Source: Paenibacillus barcinonensis
Lineage (GTDB): Bacteria > Bacillota > Bacilli > Paenibacillales > Paenibacillaceae
Direction of reading: 5' to 3'
DNA: 64,000 nucleotides
Assembly (NCBI RefSeq): GCF_003217495.1
Contig: NZ_QJSW01000004.1
Location: 62,001 to 126,000 of the forward strand
Every line of letters starts with the position of its first letter. Position 1 is the stretch's first letter. The notes beneath the pieces are model-generated. The model was not told where the DNA came from, made no database searches, and worked only from the letters and a program-made list of their open reading frames with translations. Of this stretch, positions 8,174-15,975 are shown one piece after another. A program made the translations under genes and the position numbers.

Positions 8174-9304
8174 ATGAATCCAAAGTATTCAAAAATGTTT
8201 GAACCTGTTTCACTGCCTAGCGGCATTACACTGAAAAACCGGATCGTGCTTGCTCCTATGACTCATATGTCCTCTAATCCAGACGGTACGGTATCGGACG
8301 CAGAGCTGGCGTATTATGCACGTCGTACGGGCGGTGCAGGGATGTCGGTTACAGCGGTAACTCATGTTACCCCGAACGGTATCGGTTTCCCGGCACAATT
8401 CGCATCTTTTGATGACAGTTATATTCCAGGTCTGAAACGCCTGGCTGACACGATCAAGCAGCAAGGCTCCGTTGCAGTGCTGCAAATGTTTCACGCAGGC
8501 CGATTGACTCCAGAACAGGCTGTTCCGGCTGGTCAGGTGGTTGCACCGAGTGCGGTTGCAAGTGAACGTCCAGGCTCTCCCGAGCCAAGAGAAATGACGG
8601 ATGAAGAGATCACCTCGGTCATTCGTGATTTCGGCGAAGCGACTCGCCGTGCGATTGAAGCGGGCTTTGACGGCGTGGAGATCCATGGTGCGAACGGTTA
8701 TCTGATTCAGCAATTTTTCTCTCCACACTCCAATCGCCGTGAAGACCGCTGGGGTGGCAATGTAGAGAAACGTTTGGCGTTCCCGCTTGCAGTGGTGGAC
8801 GAGGTGCAGCGTGTCGTTTCCGAGCATACCAAGCTTCCGTTCATTGTAGGGTACCGCTTCTCACCGGAAGAGCCTGAAACACCAGGATTGACGATGGAAG
8901 ACACGTATGCACTGGTCGATGCGTTAAAAGAAAAAAATCTCGACTATCTGCATGTTTCGTTGAATGAGTTCTGGTCCAAGCCAAGACGTGGCGAAGCGGA
9001 TACACGCGCCAGAATCGAATACATTCTGGATCGTGTTGGCGGCAAACTGCCTGTTATTGGTGTCGGAGCCATTCACACCGCTGACGAGGCAGCAGAAGCG
9101 CTGGAGACTGGGGTGCCGATGCTGGCGCTCGGACGTGAGCTGATTATCGAGCCGGACTGGGTCGAGAAGATTGAGAGCGGACGGGAAGAGGACATCGAGA
9201 CGGTGCTGACCAAATCGGATCAGGAGCGTCTGGTCATCCCTGACGGCTTGTGGAATGCCATTATCCACACACCGGGCTGGTTCCCTATGGCTGACGATAA
9301 ATAA
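8174..9304 (+). CDS. NADH:flavin oxidoreductase, old yellow enzyme family
   Basis: A 376-residue FMN-dependent TIM-barrel enzyme of the OYE family, which reduces activated C=C bonds of enones and other electrophiles. Visible signatures: RIVLAPMTH, the substrate-binding region GVEIHGANGYLIQQFFSPHSNRREDRWGG with its His/Asn pair, and GVGAIHTADEAAEAL and MLALGREL for phosphate binding. It starts at ATG 8174 behind AGGAGGG. It is a single-gene unit with its own promoter and terminator. A detoxification role for electrophiles is likely; the physiological substrate is unknown. Confidence 0.9.
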   Translation: MNPKYSKMFEPVSLPSGITLKNRIVLAPMTHMSSNPDGTVSDAELAYYARRTGGAGMSVTAVTHVTPNGIGFPAQFASFDDSYIPGLKRLADTIKQQGSVAVLQMFHAGRLTPEQAVPAGQVVAPSAVASERPGSPEPREMTDEEITSVIRDFGEATRRAIEAGFDGVEIHGANGYLIQQFFSPHSNRREDRWGGNVEKRLAFPLAVVDEVQRVVSEHTKLPFIVGYRFSPEEPETPGLTMEDTYALVDALKEKNLDYLHVSLNEFWSKPRRGEADTRARIEYILDRVGGKLPVIGVGAIHTADEAAEALETGVPMLALGRELIIEPDWVEKIESGREEDIETVLTKSDQERLVIPDGLWNAIIHTPGWFPMADDK

Positions 9305-9323
9305 TTGATCGTAATGACAGAGT

Positions 9324-9350
9324 AGAGGGGGCGAATGCCTCCTCTTTTTA
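9324..9350 (+). terminator. rho-independent terminator
   Basis: AGAGGGGGC and GCCTCCTCT (one mismatch) with a GAAT loop, then T5, 20 bases after the oxidoreductase stop. Confidence 0.8.
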
Positions 9351-9463
9351 CATAGAAGCCGGAGGCTTGTTTCATGATTGCGTGAAATTCTCCTTAATAA
9401 CGTCTCTATGGTATGATGGAGAACAGGATGCAGTGGAACTTTAACGGTTTGGAGTGAAGGAAT

Positions 9464-10231
9464 ATGCTCGTTGCAGAACGATATGAGAAAATTGTGGAAT
9501 GGGTGGATGCGCAGGGGAGCATGCGTGTAACCGAGCTTAGTGAACGCTGTGGCGTAACGGAAGAGACGATCCGCCGTGATCTGGACAAGCTGGAGCAGGC
9601 GGGAAGGCTTAGACGCTCCCATGGCGGGGCGGTAAGTGTGAGGTACAAGGATGAGCTTCAGTCCGAGGTTCCATATCCGGAACGTGCGGTTGCCCATGCA
9701 GAGGAGAAACGCCGGATCGCAGAGGAAGCGGTGAAGCTGGTGGAGCCGGGGGATCGCATTGCCCTGGATGCCAGCACAACGGCATGGTATATGGCTGCAG
9801 GACTGCCGAACATTCCGCTGACGGTGCTAACCAATTCGATTAAGGTTGCAGCAGAACTGAGCACGAAGGAGCAGATTCGTGTCATTGCCACTGGCGGGCA
9901 GCTTGCGTCGAAATCGCTGTCTTTCGTCGGTCCGCTCGCAGAGCGCTCATTGGATGCGTATCATGTAGATAAAGTATTTTTGTCCTGCAAAGGGGTGCAT
10001 CTGAGCAAAGGCATCAGCGAGTCGAATGAATTGCAGGCTCTGGTGAAGCAGAAGATGATTCATATTGCAGATGAAGTGATTCTGCTTGCCGATTCGAGCA
10101 AGTTTAATATTCAGGCGTTCACCCGGGTGGCGTCGATGGAAAGCGTCGATAAGGTAATTACAGATCAATCTGTGCTGGAAGAGCATGCTGATGCACTGAG
10201 GGAGCTTCATATTACGTGTATACGTGTGTAG
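9464..10231 (+). CDS. DeoR/GlpR-family transcriptional regulator (copy 1)
   Basis: A 255-residue repressor-type protein. The N-terminal DeoR helix-turn-helix (about 3-57: RVTELSERCGVTEETIRRDLDKLE) is followed by the sugar-phosphate sensing DeoRC domain (about 75-235; DRIALDASTT, LTVLTNS, ATGGQL, FLSCKGVH, LLADSSKF). It is closely similar along its whole length to the regulator encoded at 20152-20913, which sits with rhamnulokinase. This copy has no sugar gene beside it: an OsmC gene lies 62 bp downstream and a flavin oxidoreductase upstream. Target genes are unknown; cross-talk with the second copy is plausible because the recognition helices are almost identical. Confidence 0.9.
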   Translation: MLVAERYEKIVEWVDAQGSMRVTELSERCGVTEETIRRDLDKLEQAGRLRRSHGGAVSVRYKDELQSEVPYPERAVAHAEEKRRIAEEAVKLVEPGDRIALDASTTAWYMAAGLPNIPLTVLTNSIKVAAELSTKEQIRVIATGGQLASKSLSFVGPLAERSLDAYHVDKVFLSCKGVHLSKGISESNELQALVKQKMIHIADEVILLADSSKFNIQAFTRVASMESVDKVITDQSVLEEHADALRELHITCIRV

Positions 10232-10293
10232 GCGGAATAACTTGCAGATCTAAATTTCTCCGTTCATCGAGATAAACAGTATAGAAGGGAACG

Positions 10294-10758
10294 ATGACAA
10301 TGAAACATCCTTTTCACTTAAAAGCAGTGTGGAATGGCGGTCGTAACAGTGAGGGCACGATTGATGCAGGGGGATTGAAAACAGTCATTTCTATCCCTCA
10401 GGAGATGGGCGGTCCAGGTACTGGAACCAATCCAGACGAGATGCTGCTGGGTGCGGCGTCAACCTGTTATCTGATTACTTTAGCTGCAATGCTGGAGCGT
10501 TCAGGCATCAGCCCGGATGAACTGACGCTGGAGTCGGAAGCAACGGTGGATGTAACGGATAACGTATTTACGTATGAACGGATCGTACATCGGCCGCGGA
10601 TTGTACTACCGCTGGATGCATCCGAGTCGGATCAGAGCAAGGCGGAGCGCCTGGCGCATAAGGCAGAAGCCTCCTGCATGATATCTCGTGCTGTAGCAGG
10701 GAATGTGGCGCTGGAAACCCGCCCCGTGATTGTAACCACTGGTGCTGACACAGTGTGA
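10294..10758 (+). CDS. OsmC/Ohr-family protein
   Basis: The 154-residue protein has the OsmC fold (GGPGTGTNPDEMLLGAASTCYLITLAAML, then a second conserved block with EASCMISRAV). The two cysteines, C59 in STCY and the one in AEASCMI, sit where OsmC/Ohr proteins carry their peroxidatic and resolving cysteines, so a thiol peroxidase acting on organic hydroperoxides is likely. A GGGAACG ribosome site precedes the ATG; a second ATG two codons on is equally possible. It may be co-transcribed with the DeoR gene 62 bp upstream and with the DUF2062 gene downstream. Confidence 0.85.
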   Translation: MTMKHPFHLKAVWNGGRNSEGTIDAGGLKTVISIPQEMGGPGTGTNPDEMLLGAASTCYLITLAAMLERSGISPDELTLESEATVDVTDNVFTYERIVHRPRIVLPLDASESDQSKAERLAHKAEASCMISRAVAGNVALETRPVIVTTGADTV

Positions 10759-10816
10759 TATAATGGGGAATAGGCGACAATATTCGTCATTTGTGCAAAA
10801 TAAGGAGAAATTCAGG

Positions 10817-11413
10817 ATGAAAAACCGGAAGCGCAAACCTAATCGACTGGCACGTTTGACTCGTGCGATGAAACTGAATTTTCTCAAGCTTTTACGTGCT
10901 CCGGGAGGTGCTCACAAGGTATCTGTCGGATTTGCCATAGGTTTCGGTCTGGAATTGATTGTCATCTCAACCGCATCCCTGATTTATCTCGTTTTTTATC
11001 CGATTGTTCGTTTGTCGGGAGGTTCCATGCCAGCGGCCATTGTTGGTAATGTGGTGGGTAAGCTGACGTTTCTGCCCCTTCTTCTGATGCCGCTTGCGAA
11101 GCAGATCGGTTCATGGATTTTGCCATCTCACAGTATGGGGCAAGGCCCTGTGCATGAGAGTGCATGGATGGAACTGTTTCACGGGAACTTGTCAGCTGTA
11201 AGTGAGCTGTTGCTCGGGGGGTTAGATATTTTGGCAGGTATGAGTGTGTTTGGTCTGCTTTTGGGCTTTATTTCATACTTTGTCGTTAAATTTTTCTACG
11301 TCAGAGCGCTGCATCGGCGGCACGAACGCCGGGTGGAGAAGCGCCGCCAGGCAGCGAACGCCTCTAGTGCTGCCGCAGCGCCTGTACTGATCAGGAAAAC
11401 ATCACAATCATAA
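10817..11413 (+). CDS. DUF2062 membrane protein
   Basis: A 198-residue protein with a very basic N-terminus (KNRKRKPNRLARLTRAMKLNFLKLLRAPG), then the conserved HKVSVGFAIGFGLEL segment and about three membrane helices, ending in a basic RRHERRVEKRRQ tail. This matches the DUF2062 family, sometimes found with glycosyltransferases. No activity is established. ATG 10817 is chosen because AAGGAG lies 9 bases upstream; an in-frame ATG 25 codons earlier overlaps the OsmC gene and lacks a ribosome site. Its 3' end overlaps the convergent AEC transporter gene by 23 bp, and no terminator is visible between them. Confidence 0.8.
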   Translation: MKNRKRKPNRLARLTRAMKLNFLKLLRAPGGAHKVSVGFAIGFGLELIVISTASLIYLVFYPIVRLSGGSMPAAIVGNVVGKLTFLPLLLMPLAKQIGSWILPSHSMGQGPVHESAWMELFHGNLSAVSELLLGGLDILAGMSVFGLLLGFISYFVVKFFYVRALHRRHERRVEKRRQAANASSAAAAPVLIRKTSQS

Positions 11414-12320
11414 TCGGCAGGATGAGCATGGATGCAGCCGTTGTCCACAGAATGCAGCGAGAAACAAACTGTGGGGATGCTGCAAACTGTTCAGCCAAAA
11501 TAACCGCGTTCACTGCCGTCGGCATGGACGCCAGAATAAGCAGCACCGGGAACAAGGTGCCCTCAACCTGCAGTGCCTTCAGAATTAGCCAGGACAGGAG
11601 CGGTGCTGCTGCCAGCCGTACGATGAGTCCGGCCCAGAAGGCCCGGCGAACGTTGAGTTGCCATGGCTCGCGATCTCCACTGGAGCGAAGCATCTGTGCG
11701 CCCAGAATGGCGAGCACGATCGGTGCGTAACCCGAAGCAAGCATGGACACGCCTCCATCAAGTGCCTCAGGCAAGCTGATGCTGGAGCTTCTCAGTATGA
11801 TAGCAACCACAGCTGCGTATAGGGTAGGCATGCGGAAAACGGACCCGATGGCCTTTTTGACGGTAAATTCCGACCTTGCCGCAAAGAAAATACCCACCGT
11901 ATTTACGATAATCATCTGTCCAATCACATATACAGAGGCCTTGTCCAGTCCAAGCTGACCGAAGGCAAGCAGCACTAGCGGGAGCCCGTAATTGACACAG
12001 TTCGTAAACGTGGAGACAAGGGTAAGGCCTGCTTTTTCTGGTGCGTCCAGCTTGAACATTCGACTCATCAGTTCGGCGAGGGCCCAGAGAGCAATCAGAT
12101 TCAGGATCGAGAACCAAAAGGTGCTGCTAACATCGGTCCACGTAATCTCTGCATGCAGCAGGGTATGGAAGATGAGTGCAGGACTCAAAATATAGAGTGA
12201 AAATGCCGAAAGTGGCCTTGTATCCCAGCCTTTGAAATGCTTTAACAGCATTCCGCCAATGACGGGCAGGGATATGGGAAGAAATACATGGTAAAGCGTT
12301 ACTACAAATGAGGTAAACAA
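11391..12320 (-). CDS. AEC (auxin efflux carrier) family transporter
   Basis: A 309-residue integral membrane protein with about ten helices in two five-helix halves. Conserved AEC features include PVIGGMLLKHF near the N-terminus, LSPALIFHTLL, NCVNYGLPLVLLAFG and, in the second half, ASMPTAVNAVILAEQF. Family members export or import small organic acids such as malate. No partner gene indicates the substrate. The sequence starts at ATG 12320 and reads toward the DUF2062 gene, with which its 3' end overlaps. Confidence 0.87.
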   Translation of the reverse strand: MFTSFVVTLYHVFLPISLPVIGGMLLKHFKGWDTRPLSAFSLYILSPALIFHTLLHAEITWTDVSSTFWFSILNLIALWALAELMSRMFKLDAPEKAGLTLVSTFTNCVNYGLPLVLLAFGQLGLDKASVYVIGQMIIVNTVGIFFAARSEFTVKKAIGSVFRMPTLYAAVVAIILRSSSISLPEALDGGVSMLASGYAPIVLAILGAQMLRSSGDREPWQLNVRRAFWAGLIVRLAAAPLLSWLILKALQVEGTLFPVLLILASMPTAVNAVILAEQFAASPQFVSRCILWTTAASMLILPIMIVMFS

Positions 12321-12541
12321 TCTGTTCAGTCCCTTCTGGATGAAAAACCTATCTTATCATATCAGGAATTACACTTTAGTTGAATGCATGACTGTTGACC
12401 TGTGCCAGAATGCAAATATTCTCGCTGGAGGCGCATTGGCTGAGGGCAGTAACGATCGGCCTCGGATTGCTATTTTGATAAGGCAGATTTATTATAGAAG
12501 AGGTGCAACAAGACTACATACACATAGAGGAGGAAACTGTA

Positions 12542-13624
12542 ATGAGTGAATCAAAACGCTTGCTCGTATTAGTTGGCTCTTATGCCGAAGCGGAAAATGA
12601 GGGCATTTACGCATATGAATTAAATGAGGACACTGGAAGTCTGGCGAAGCTGGACGGCATTGCAGGTGTGAAGAATCCGACATTTGTTAACGTGGATGCA
12701 GAGGCAAACAAGCTGTATGCAATTGGTGAAACGGCATCCGCCGAAGGCAATAAAATGTCAGAGGCGGTGGCGCTGAGCGTTGAGCCTTCGACTGGCAAGC
12801 TGACTTTGCTGAATCGCAAGAATTCCATCTCCGCTCCGCCTTGTCACATCCAGCGTGACCCTTCGGGTAACTATTTGATCCTGTCCAGCTATCACGGCGG
12901 ATTGGTTGGTCTTCAGGCGCTCACTGACAATGGCGAAGTTGGAGCGCTTCTCGACGAGAAGAAACATGAAGGTCACGGGGCACACCCTGAACGTCAGGAC
13001 AAGCCGCATGTGCACTCCGCATTTTTCAGCCCGGACGGAAAATATATGATGGTGCAGGATTTGGGCGCAGATAAAATTGCGATCTATTCCATTAATGCCG
13101 ATAAAAATGAACTTGTGCTGCACAGTGAAACGAAAACTCATCCAGGCGCAGGACCACGCCACTTGGCGTTCCATCCAAGCGCTCAGTTTGCGTATGTAAT
13201 CAATGAAGTGGATTCGTCCATCACATCCTACAAGTATGATGCAGCAGCAGGTACGCTGACAGAGATTTCTAACATATCCACTCTGCCTGACGGTTATGAT
13301 GGCGCCGAGAACACAACAGCTGAGATTACCGTTTCCAATGACGGTCGCTTTGTGTATGGTTCCAACCGTGGACATGACAGCATCGTGGTGTTCGCTGTAG
13401 ATGCAGACAAAGGCCATCTGACACTGGTGGAGCATGTATCTGCAGAAGGACAGCACCCGCGTCATTTCGCTTTGACACCAAACGGTAAAATGCTGATTGC
13501 AGCGAACCGTGATACGAACAACATGGTTACGTTCACCGTCGATCAGGAGAGCGGTCGCCTGAAATATACAGGTCACAGCACAGGTGTATCCAAGCCAGTA
13601 TGTGTGAAACCCGTGTATCTATAA
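12542..13624 (+). CDS. pgl: lactonase-family beta-propeller (6-phosphogluconolactonase type)
   Basis: A 360-residue seven-bladed propeller of the lactonase family (Pfam lactonase, YbhE type). Blade motifs include LVGSYAEAENEGIYAYELN, PTFVNVDAEANKLYAI, PPCHIQRDPSGNYLI, HVHSAFFSPDGKYMMVQDLGADKI, GAGPRHLAFHPSAQFAYVINE and GQHPRHFALTPNGKMLIAANRDTNNMV. Such enzymes hydrolyse 6-phosphogluconolactone in the oxidative pentose phosphate pathway. The start at ATG 12542 follows GAGGAGGAAA; the frame extends 13 codons upstream without a ribosome site. It is a single-gene unit with a terminator. The next operon (hxlAB) also deals with hexulose and pentose phosphates. Confidence 0.85.
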   Translation: MSESKRLLVLVGSYAEAENEGIYAYELNEDTGSLAKLDGIAGVKNPTFVNVDAEANKLYAIGETASAEGNKMSEAVALSVEPSTGKLTLLNRKNSISAPPCHIQRDPSGNYLILSSYHGGLVGLQALTDNGEVGALLDEKKHEGHGAHPERQDKPHVHSAFFSPDGKYMMVQDLGADKIAIYSINADKNELVLHSETKTHPGAGPRHLAFHPSAQFAYVINEVDSSITSYKYDAAAGTLTEISNISTLPDGYDGAENTTAEITVSNDGRFVYGSNRGHDSIVVFAVDADKGHLTLVEHVSAEGQHPRHFALTPNGKMLIAANRDTNNMVTFTVDQESGRLKYTGHSTGVSKPVCVKPVYL

Positions 13625-13690
13625 TTGACATCATATGCACAAATGCATCACTACACCGTAGCTTATACTGCTCTATGAAGATGGAGCGTG

Positions 13691-13720
13691 AACCCTGCCC
13701 TAATAAGGCGGGGGTTTCTT
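13691..13720 (+). terminator. rho-independent terminator
   Basis: AACCCTGCC pairs with GGCGGGGGTTT across a CTAATAA loop, followed by TTTC, about 70 bases after the lactonase stop. Confidence 0.7.
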
Positions 13721-13819
13721 TGTATCGAGGAAAAAAGCTATCGAAGCGTTCGGGGCATCATTCTCGAACTTCTACAATAAATTCATATAACAACTGATTA
13801 ATTCCATTAGTATCCCCCA

Positions 13820-13876
13820 CGTAACTACCTCACTTCAAAGTGCGTACTTCCTGAAAAGACGGCTTGGCTCTACAAT
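13820..13876 (+). promoter_or_regulatory. hxlAB promoter with putative HxlR direct repeats
   Basis: CGTAACTACCT (13820-13830) and CGTACTTCCT (13843-13852) form a direct repeat spaced about two helical turns. The second copy covers a -35-like TTCCTG (13848-13853), which lies 17 bases from TACAAT (13871-13876). Established knowledge: B. subtilis HxlR activates hxlAB from direct repeats upstream of the promoter. Assignment here is inference, supported by hxlR lying downstream of the operon. Confidence 0.5.
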
Positions 13877-13912
13877 TTAGTCATACTCGAACAACAAAGG
13901 AGAACGAAAATA

Positions 13913-14545
13913 ATGAAATTACAGCTCGCGCTTGATCTGGTTAACATCCCTGAAGGTATTGCACTGGTTAAAGAGGTTGAATCCTATATTGATATCGTCG
14001 AGATTGGCACACCGATTATTATTAACGAAGGGCTGCACGCTGTTAAGGCGATGAAGGAGGCCTATCCTAATCTTCAGGTGCTTGCAGACCTTAAAATTAT
14101 GGATGCTGGTGGTTATGAGATTATGAAGGCGGCCGAGGCTGGCGCAGACCTGATCACCGTTCTTGGCGCAAGCAACGACATGACGATTAAAGGTGCGGTA
14201 GAGGAAGCGAAGAAACAAAACAAGGAAGTTCTCGTGGACATGATTAATGTCCCTAACCTGGAGCAACGTGCACGTGAAGTTGACGCTCTTGGTGTTGACT
14301 ACATCTGTGTTCATACGGGGTATGACCTGCAGGCGGTTGGACAAAGTCCGTTTGAAGATTTACAAACGATTAAAGGTGCCGTGAAACATGCTAAAACCGC
14401 AGTTGCTGGTGGCATCAAATTGGACACTCTGCCAGAAGTAATCAAAGCACAGCCTGATCTTGTAATCGTTGGCGGTGGCATTACTGGACAAGCGGATAAG
14501 GCAGCGGTGGCCTCTGAAATGCAGCGTCTTGTAAAACAAGGTTAA
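13913..14545 (+). CDS. hxlA: 3-hexulose-6-phosphate synthase
   Basis: A 210-residue (beta/alpha)8 enzyme of the orotidine-5'-phosphate decarboxylase superfamily. It condenses formaldehyde with ribulose 5-phosphate, the first step of the ribulose monophosphate pathway, used by bacilli to detoxify formaldehyde. Visible motifs: LQLALDLVNIPEGIALVKEV, VEIGTPIIINEG, the catalytic ADLKIMDAGGYE (Asp-x-Lys-x-x-Asp), GAD(L)ITVLGAS and VAGGIKLDTLPEV with phosphate-binding VGGGITG. Length is normal. The start ATG 13913 follows AGGAGAACG. The isomerase gene begins 4 bp after its stop. Confidence 0.95.
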   Translation: MKLQLALDLVNIPEGIALVKEVESYIDIVEIGTPIIINEGLHAVKAMKEAYPNLQVLADLKIMDAGGYEIMKAAEAGADLITVLGASNDMTIKGAVEEAKKQNKEVLVDMINVPNLEQRAREVDALGVDYICVHTGYDLQAVGQSPFEDLQTIKGAVKHAKTAVAGGIKLDTLPEVIKAQPDLVIVGGGITGQADKAAVASEMQRLVKQG

Positions 14546-14549
14546 GCTC

Positions 14550-15113
14550 ATGAGCAGCAGACAATATGCTGAAGTGATTCTCAAGGAGTTGGCACGCACG
14601 TTAAGTCAGCTGGATGATGCCGAGATGCGGACGTTGGCGAAGCAGCTACTGGCGGCGAAGCGAATTTTTGTAGCCGGGGCAGGCCGTTCGGGTCTGATGG
14701 GCAAGGCACTTGCAATGCGATTGATGCAGATGGGACTTGAAGTGTACGTGGTAGGCGAAACAGTAACGCCAGGCATCAGCTCAGCGGATTTCCTGCTGTT
14801 ATGCTCCGGTTCCGGGGAGACGGGCAGTCTGGTGGCTATGGCCCGAAAAGCGATTGGAGCGGATGCGGCTGTAGGATTGGTTACGATCAAACCCGAGTCC
14901 ACCATTGCCCAGCTGGCACAGACTGTTGTTGTGCTTCCGGCCTCGGCCAAAGAGGATGCAGCAACCGTCGGAGCGGATGTGACGATGCAGCCGATGGGCT
15001 CCTTGTTTGAGCAAAGTCTGCTCGTCAGCATGGATGCCCTGATTCTCACGATCATGGAGATGAAAGGCATGACAGGTGCCGACATGTTCAGCAAACATGC
15101 CAATCTGGAATAA
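14550..15113 (+). CDS. hxlB: 6-phospho-3-hexuloisomerase
   Basis: The 187-residue SIS-domain isomerase converts 3-hexulose 6-phosphate to fructose 6-phosphate, completing formaldehyde fixation begun by HxlA. The SIS fold is visible in RIFVAGAGRSGLMGKALAMRLMQMG, VYVVGETVTPGI, LLLCSGSGETGSLV and GLVTIKPESTIAQLA, plus the family-specific SLFEQSLLVSMDALIL. It starts 4 bp after hxlA and is clearly co-transcribed and probably translationally coupled. A terminator follows. Confidence 0.95.
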   Translation: MSSRQYAEVILKELARTLSQLDDAEMRTLAKQLLAAKRIFVAGAGRSGLMGKALAMRLMQMGLEVYVVGETVTPGISSADFLLLCSGSGETGSLVAMARKAIGADAAVGLVTIKPESTIAQLAQTVVVLPASAKEDAATVGADVTMQPMGSLFEQSLLVSMDALILTIMEMKGMTGADMFSKHANLE

Positions 15114-15158
15114 GGCTGGAACGCTCTGAGCAGGATGGGGCTGTGCAAATAAGAAGCA

Positions 15159-15197
15159 GGTCGCGATCTTTTGCTGTTGCAAAGATTGCGGCCTTTT
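15159..15197 (+). terminator. rho-independent terminator after hxlB
   Basis: GGTCGCGATCTTT pairs with AAAGATTGCGGCC (two mismatches) around a nine-base loop, followed by TTTT. Confidence 0.75.
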
Positions 15198-15384
15198 CTA
15201 ATGAACAGGGGGCTCTGCCTTCCTTTTCATTGCGGAGCTGCTATAGTAAAATAAACGATTAGGTGTGACTAAATGAACACATGCCATACGGCAGTAAGGC
15301 AGGCTTGAAAATCAGCATGGTTTAGCGGCTGGAATAATAGAGAATTGTTATGGTGATCCATGGAAGAAAATAAAGGGGGCTTGG

Positions 15385-15747
15385 ATGATGGCAGCTGAGG
15401 TCAAGGAACGGATTAATCTGAAGGAAATCAACTGTGAGAAGGAGCTGACGCTGGCGGTGATTGGCGGCAAGTGGAAGCTGATTATTTTGTGGCATCTGGG
15501 TCTTGAGGGCACGAAGCGATTCAGTGAGCTGAAACGTCTAATTCCTCATATTACACAGAAAATGCTGACCAACCAGCTACGTGAGCTGGAGGAGGACAAG
15601 CTGGTGGAGCGCAAGGTGTATGCCGAGGTGCCGCCGCGAGTGGAATATTCCCTGACAGATCATGGGGAGAGTCTGATGCCTGTGCTGCACGCCATGTATA
15701 ACTGGGGCAAAAACTATGGAGAGAATGTGATCTGGAAGAATATCTAA
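15385..15747 (+). CDS. hxlR: HxlR-family transcriptional regulator
   Basis: The 120-residue winged-helix protein of the HxlR (DUF24, MarR-related) family shows the signature [23 protein letters not shown], followed by [34 protein letters not shown]. It carries a single cysteine (C15) at the position used by thiol-sensing members. In B. subtilis HxlR activates hxlAB in response to formaldehyde; here the gene sits 271 bp downstream of hxlB on the same strand, instead of divergently, but the role is probably the same. It starts at ATG 15385 behind AAAGGGGGC. Specific function rests on neighbourhood plus family. Confidence 0.85.
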   Translation: MMAAEVKERINLKEINCEKELTLAVIGGKWKLIILWHLGLEGTKRFSELKRLIPHITQKMLTNQLRELEEDKLVERKVYAEVPPRVEYSLTDHGESLMPVLHAMYNWGKNYGENVIWKNI

Positions 15748-15786
15748 GGAAACGGATTAATTAAAGGTTATGAAACGATTTAACCA

Positions 15787-15829
15787 AACGTCAGGGAACT
15801 GGACACGTCCAGCGCTCGGCGTTTTTTTT
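15787..15829 (+). terminator. rho-independent terminator
   Basis: Outer AACG/CGTT and inner CTGGAC/GTCCAG helices lie just before a T8 run, about 40 bases after the hxlR stop. Confidence 0.6.
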
Positions 15830-15975
15830 CATCTTCAAGCCGGATGGATTTCTGCAATTGTCAACCAAAAGACTCATTATCAGGAAATGTCATGTATAGC
15901 CAGACGGAGTATGATACGATGAGAGATATTGGAAATGATTGAAGGTAGATGATGAGTCATTTGGGGAGGTAGAAA